Shown: in pieces, positions 60,976 to 64,000 of the stretch
Layout of the letters: each line of letters starts with the position of its first letter
Position numbering within the stretch: the stretch's first letter is position 1
Program-made: the position numbers and the translations under genes
The notes under the pieces: model-generated
Database searches by the model: none
Seen by the model: only the letters and a program-made list of their open reading frames with translations
What the model was told of the DNA's origin: nothing
Source: JAHEEL01 sp963785245
Lineage (GTDB): Bacteria; Actinomycetota; Acidimicrobiia; Spongiisociales; UBA5794
Assembly: GCA_963785245.1 (NCBI GenBank)
Contig: CAWAUO010000001.1
Coordinates: forward strand, 301,021 to 365,020
Length of the DNA stretch: 64,000 nt
Direction of reading: 5' to 3'

Positions 60976-62934
60976 ATGTTCACGCCAAGGATCCCGAGAG
61001 TCGCTCTTGCGGCGCTCGCACTGGGGGCTGCGATAGCGATCGTCGGATGCACCCAGGTGTTGCCCGAACGCGTCGTCGTCATGAACGAATCGGGAGCGGT
61101 CGTTGCCGGTCTTCCGCTCGACGAGGTGGCCGCGGCCGGTGAAGCGATATTCGAGCAGAAGTGTGCGGTGTGTCATACGATCGGCGGCGGGCCCCTCGTA
61201 GGTCCCGACCTTGCCGCGGTGACGACCACGCGAACCCACGATTGGCTCGCGGCGTGGATCTTCGATCCGGAGACCTTCGCCGCAGGAGACGCCGACGCGG
61301 CCGAGATCTACACCGGTGCGATGCCGTCTCCGGATCTAGAGTCGGCGCAGGTCGCCCAGGTCATCGCCTACTTGGATTCCACGGCCGAGGTCGAGAAGTC
61401 AACGGAAGCGCCGGATGGACCCCGTGAGCTCTCTCCAGCCGAGTTCGATGAAGCTTCGGAGGTCTACTTCAACCGCTGCGCCGGCTGCCACGGGACCCTG
61501 CGCGTCGGAGCCACCGGTCCGAATATCGAACCGGAACGCACTCGTGAGATCGGCACGACGGGACTGCAGACAATCCTGACCAACGGCCTCCCAGGCGGGA
61601 TGCCGGCATGGGGCGAGGCCGGGATCCTGACAGCTGAGGAGATCGAACTCATGGCGAACTTCGTGCAACTCGAGCCGCCGACGCCGCCGTCCCTCAACCT
61701 GGCCGAGATCACCGAGTCCTGGAATCTCCTCGTCCCGGTCGCCGACCGTCCGACTGAGCCGCAGACCAGCCGCGATTGGGAGAACTACACCGGAATCATC
61801 CTTCGCGATGCCGGCCAGGTGGCGATTATGGACACCGACGCGCACGAGAAAGTGGCGATCATCGACACCGGGTTCGCCGTCCACATCCTGCGATCCTCGG
61901 CCACCGGGCGCTACTTCATCGCGGTCGGACGCGACGGTCGGGTCACGATGATCGACCTCTGGACCGAGATCCCCGAGATCGTGGCTCAAGTTCAAGGCTG
62001 CTTCGACGCCCGGAGCGTCGACGGCAGCAAGTTCGAAGGCTACGAAGACCAATACATCATCGAAGGCTGCTACTGGCCGCCGCAGTACGTCGTGTTCGAC
62101 GGGCAAACGCTTGAACCCCTGGTCGTCCACGACGTGCTGAGCCCGGACATCAACGGCGACGATCTCGACGAGGTGCGGGTCGCGGCGATCGTTGCGTCCC
62201 ATTTCGACCCGGTGTGGGTCATGGGCCTCAAGGAGTCCGGCTACGTAGCGATTGTCGACTACTCGCAACCCGACTTCCCGATGGTGAAGAAGATCGCAGC
62301 CGACCTGTTCCTCCACGACGGAGGATGGGATCACACGGGTCGATACTTCATCACGGCGGCGAACGCACAGAACAAGCTGATGGTGGTCGATGTCAAGACG
62401 CAGGAACTCGTGGCAGGCATTGAGACGGGCGAAGTGCCACACCCGGGGCGGGGAGCCAACTGGGTGGATCCCGAGTTCGGATGGGTGTACGGCACAACAC
62501 ACATCGGCGAGGGCAAGCTCACGCTCGTCGGCGCCGATCCGGAAGGGAGTCCGGAGCATGCCTGGAAGGTCGTGCGAGAGGTTGAACTCCCGGGAACCGG
62601 CAGCCTCTTCCTGAAGACCCATCCGAACTCACCGTGGGTCTGGATGGATACGCCGCTGTCGAACGTGGTCGAGGAGAGCCATCAGGCCTGCGTGTACAGC
62701 AAAGAGAAGATGGAACTCGAGACATGCTTCCCGGTGGCGGATCACGGCCGCGTCGTCCACTTTGAGTATGACCGGGCGGGCGATGAGGTCTGGGTCTCGG
62801 TGTGGGACCCCGAAGGTGAGATCGTGATCTACGACGATGCCACGCTCGTCGAGAAGTTGCGCATCACAGGGCCATGGCTCATCACGCCGACCGGAAAGTT
62901 CAACGTCTACAACACCGCCAACGACGTCTACTGA
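60976..62934 (+). CDS. nirS: cd1-type nitrite reductase with an extra N-terminal haem c domain, lipoprotein
   Basis: Encodes 652 residues from ATG behind GAGGAG. Signal peptide with lipobox IVGC (Cys25) predicts a lipid anchor outside the membrane. Then come two c-type haem sites, CAVCH (63-67, with GAMP as possible Met ligand) and CAGCH (168-172, with GGMPAWG). An eight-bladed haem d1 propeller follows, with the proximal His of GFAVH (303) and both active-site histidines, VASH (409) and FLHDGGWD (447). It ends LITPTGKFNVYNTANDVY, almost as in proteobacterial NirS. These histidines separate it from NirF and NirN. It would reduce nitrite to NO. Usual NirS has one haem c; the second is a fused NirC-like or novel domain. 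No d1 biosynthesis genes are in the window. Confidence 0.9.
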   Translation: MFTPRIPRVALAALALGAAIAIVGCTQVLPERVVVMNESGAVVAGLPLDEVAAAGEAIFEQKCAVCHTIGGGPLVGPDLAAVTTTRTHDWLAAWIFDPETFAAGDADAAEIYTGAMPSPDLESAQVAQVIAYLDSTAEVEKSTEAPDGPRELSPAEFDEASEVYFNRCAGCHGTLRVGATGPNIEPERTREIGTTGLQTILTNGLPGGMPAWGEAGILTAEEIELMANFVQLEPPTPPSLNLAEITESWNLLVPVADRPTEPQTSRDWENYTGIILRDAGQVAIMDTDAHEKVAIIDTGFAVHILRSSATGRYFIAVGRDGRVTMIDLWTEIPEIVAQVQGCFDARSVDGSKFEGYEDQYIIEGCYWPPQYVVFDGQTLEPLVVHDVLSPDINGDDLDEVRVAAIVASHFDPVWVMGLKESGYVAIVDYSQPDFPMVKKIAADLFLHDGGWDHTGRYFITAANAQNKLMVVDVKTQELVAGIETGEVPHPGRGANWVDPEFGWVYGTTHIGEGKLTLVGADPEGSPEHAWKVVREVELPGTGSLFLKTHPNSPWVWMDTPLSNVVEESHQACVYSKEKMELETCFPVADHGRVVHFEYDRAGDEVWVSVWDPEGEIVIYDDATLVEKLRITGPWLITPTGKFNVYNTANDVY

Positions 62935-62942
62935 TCCGGAAG

Positions 62943-63335
62943 CTAGGCGTCCGCAATCGAGGTCGCGGCGAGTTCGGCGAGCAGGGCGTCGCGGGCCTTT
63001 GACCAAGCATCGTGGAGCGCGCACGGATCCGAGGCATCGCAGGTCTCGCCGCTCAGCACACAGGTGGCGGTGTCCGTCGTGCCCTCCATCGTCTCGATCA
63101 ATTCGAGCACGGTGATGTCGCTGAGACTCACGATGAGGCGGTAGCCGCCGCCGGGACCACGGGTCGACGTCACCCACCGCTGCCGGACGAGTGGCGACAT
63201 GATCTGGGGCAGGTATTGATGCGTGGTCTCGAGCATCTCGGCGAGATCGGTGCCAGACAAGCGATTCCCGTCGGCGTTCAGCGCCTGCAGGCCGCGGAGG
63301 GCAAGGTCGGTTCGCTTTGCCAGTTCCAGACGCAT
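62943..63335 (-). CDS. Rrf2-family transcriptional regulator with three cysteines (NsrR/IscR-like)
   Basis: Encodes 130 residues from ATG at 63335 (MRLELAKRTDLALRGLQAL); the longer frame to 63383 is not supported. Winged helix with LSGTDLAEMLETTHQYLPQI as recognition region and the wing TSTRGPGGGYRL. The effector part has C-x6-C-x5-C (CVLSGETC and CALH), the Fe-S cluster ligands of NsrR, IscR and RsrR types. It converges on nirS with 8 nt between stops. NO or redox control of nirS is likely but inferred. TAGAGT (63344-63349, minus strand) is 8 nt before the start. Confidence 0.88.
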   Translation of the reverse strand: MRLELAKRTDLALRGLQALNADGNRLSGTDLAEMLETTHQYLPQIMSPLVRQRWVTSTRGPGGGYRLIVSLSDITVLELIETMEGTTDTATCVLSGETCDASDPCALHDAWSKARDALLAELAATSIADA

Positions 63336-63395
63336 GGCGTCGGACTCTACACAGGCAGGCGGCGTCAACCGCCGGAGCCGCACGGTGCCCGAACC

Positions 63396-63423
63396 TTGCG
63401 CAACGCTGCGAGTGTTCTACGCT
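63396..63423 (+). promoter_or_regulatory. Promoter of the pheS leader
   Basis: TTGCGC (63396-63401), 16 nt, TACGCT (63418-63423), followed after 7 nt by the ATG of a short leader frame at 63431. This fits a leaderless start for the leader peptide. Confidence 0.5.
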
Positions 63424-63430
63424 CCGGGCA

Positions 63431-63499
63431 ATGAAGCCGATGTGCCGATTCCGTTTCGCGTGTACGGGCCCCCCGGCCCGGGCGAACGGACGCGGCTGA
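63431..63499 (+). CDS. Candidate pheS leader peptide
   Basis: A 22-codon frame, MKPMCRFRFACTGPP and then ARANGRG, starts 7 nt after the TACGCT box. The Phe-Arg-Phe run (TTC CGT TTC) and the nearby alternative hairpins suggest a ribosome-sensing attenuator for phenylalanyl-tRNA supply. Only two Phe codons are present, fewer than in E. coli pheST, so this is tentative. Confidence 0.45.
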   Translation: MKPMCRFRFACTGPPARANGRG

Positions 63500-63543
63500 A
63501 GACCACCGCACACGCCAACGCCCGGGACCTGGTTCCGGGCGTT
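63477..63543 (+). promoter_or_regulatory. Mutually exclusive hairpins before pheS (candidate attenuator)
   Basis: CCCGGGCG (63477-63484, inside the leader frame) can pair with CGCCCGGG (63519-63526). The same segment can instead form a perfect 9-bp hairpin, AACGCCCGG (63517-63525) with CCGGGCGTT (63535-63543). The second would act as terminator-like stem, the first as its competitor. The tail after the hairpin (CTCGCG) lacks a T-run, so termination efficiency is uncertain. Confidence 0.45.
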
Positions 63544-63586
63544 CTCGCGTCCGGACCGTACCCGCCCACACACAGGAGCAGGAGCT

Positions 63587-64000
63587 GTGGAACCCACCAC
63601 TAACCTCTCGGAGCCAATGGATACCCAAGAAACACTCGGCCGCCTAAGGGCCGACGCCCCCGCGCTCATCGAACAGGTTGACTCGGTGGAAGCATTGGAC
63701 GAACTCGCGTCCGAACTCACGGGCAAACGTTCCCCGATCGCGTCAGGCCGACGGTCGCTCGGGAGCGTTCCGGCCGAACAGCGACGAGATCTCGGACGAG
63801 CAATCAACGACGTGGCCGTCGAAGTGGATGCGCTCCTCGAATCCCGCCGGTCAGTGCTCGAGGCGGCGGAAGCGGCAAAGGCCCTCGCGTCCGACCGTGT
63901 CGACGTGACGCTCCCCGGCCGTGCTCCAGCGCGCGGTACGACGCACGTGATCCAGCAGGTCATGGACGAGATTGTCGACATCTTCGTGGCAATGGGATAT
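63587..64000 (+). CDS. pheS: Phenylalanyl-tRNA synthetase alpha chain (partial, 5' end)
   Basis: The first 138 residues, running off the right edge. GTG at 63587 lies 8 nt after an AGGAG; an ATG at 63617 (MDTQETLGRLRA) is the alternative. The N-terminal coiled-coil tRNA-binding arm includes ELTGKRSPIASGRRSLGSVP and INDVAVEVDALLESRRSVLE, then the entry to the class II core, VDVTLPGR and VMDEIVDIFVAMGY. It is the expected gene after rplT-tsnR; the nirS pair sits between. Confidence 0.9.
   Translation, partial: MEPTTNLSEPMDTQETLGRLRADAPALIEQVDSVEALDELASELTGKRSPIASGRRSLGSVPAEQRRDLGRAINDVAVEVDALLESRRSVLEAAEAAKALASDRVDVTLPGRAPARGTTHVIQQVMDEIVDIFVAMGY

Noticed and set aside
60976..62934. NirF or NirN instead of NirS
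   Set aside because: Both active-site histidines of the d1 domain are present, which I associate with catalytic NirS.
63223..63603. 127-codon plus-strand frame before pheS
   Set aside because: It runs through the antisense of the Rrf2 gene, its promoter and the hairpins, with no protein-like features.
1..64000. tRNA, rRNA, CRISPR arrays, insertion sequences, T-box leaders
   Set aside because: No T-arm-like strings in a cloverleaf setting, no evenly spaced repeats, no transposase and no T-box core were seen by eye. A tRNAscan or Infernal run would be needed to exclude them formally.

Overview
The window reads as chromosomal housekeeping DNA of a high-GC actinobacterium. Three markers support this: a mycothiol synthase (mshD), a phosphatidylinositol-mannoside cluster (pgsA-patA-pimA), and the actinobacterial host factor mIHF next to gmk and rpoZ. 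A broken 13E12/DUF222-HNH gene fits as well. Much of the gene order is what I recall from Mycobacterium (thrS, pgsA-patA-pimA, pdxST, yebC, ruvCAB, secDF, rel, hisS, aspS, alaS, ruvX, mltG, aroE, prepilin peptidase, aroCKB, efp, nusB; pyrRBC-D-F, mihF, gmk, rpoZ, coaBC, priA, def, fmt, rsmB, rpe; rib genes; infC-rpmI-rplT-tsnR-pheS). The organism is probably an uncultured, deep-branching actinobacterium, for example of class Acidimicrobiia. That placement is inference.

Layout. 1-4.2 kb: end of a tyrosine phenol-lyase/tryptophanase gene, a broken membrane-protein gene, a patatin lipase divergent from mshD, a small zinc-ribbon protein and an APH-like kinase. 4.2-10.8 kb: thrS, an MMPL/RND exporter with a small membrane partner, and citrate synthase on the minus strand. 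10.9-18 kb: phosphatidylinositol phosphate/PIM synthesis, vitamin B6 synthesis, yebC and the RuvABC resolvasome. 18-26 kb: queuosine tRNA modification, the Sec accessory complex, and Rel with a metallo-hydrolase. 26-34 kb: three tRNA synthetases, rarA and ruvX. 33.7-40 kb: mltG, shikimate genes, a prepilin peptidase, efp and nusB. 40-45 kb: a PyrR-controlled pyrimidine operon. 45-53.6 kb: mihF-gmk-rpoZ-coaBC-priA-def-fmt-rsmB-rpe and a response regulator. 53.7-57.2 kb: an FMN-riboswitch-controlled riboflavin operon. 57.4-60.9 kb: a broken DUF222-HNH gene, infC-rpmI-rplT and tsnR. 61-63.3 kb: a cd1-type nitrite reductase carrying an extra N-terminal haem-c domain, facing a three-cysteine Rrf2 regulator. 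63.4-64 kb: a candidate phenylalanine attenuator and the start of pheS.

Points to look at. (i) The two-haem-c nirS plus Fe-S-type Rrf2 gene inserted between tsnR and pheS. (ii) Three RNA control regions readable from sequence: a PyrR-binding element with a competing hairpin and an overlapping leader peptide, an FMN riboswitch whose P1 stem contains the ribD Shine-Dalgarno, and a Phe-codon leader peptide with mutually exclusive hairpins before pheS. (iii) A recurring TANNNT box 6-9 nt before start codons, which marks about 14 transcripts as probably leaderless. (iv) infC starting at ATC behind a strong Shine-Dalgarno. (v) At least six single-site frame breaks, several in essential genes, which suggest indel errors in the assembly alongside one or two true pseudogenes. 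No tRNA, rRNA, CRISPR array or insertion sequence was recognised.
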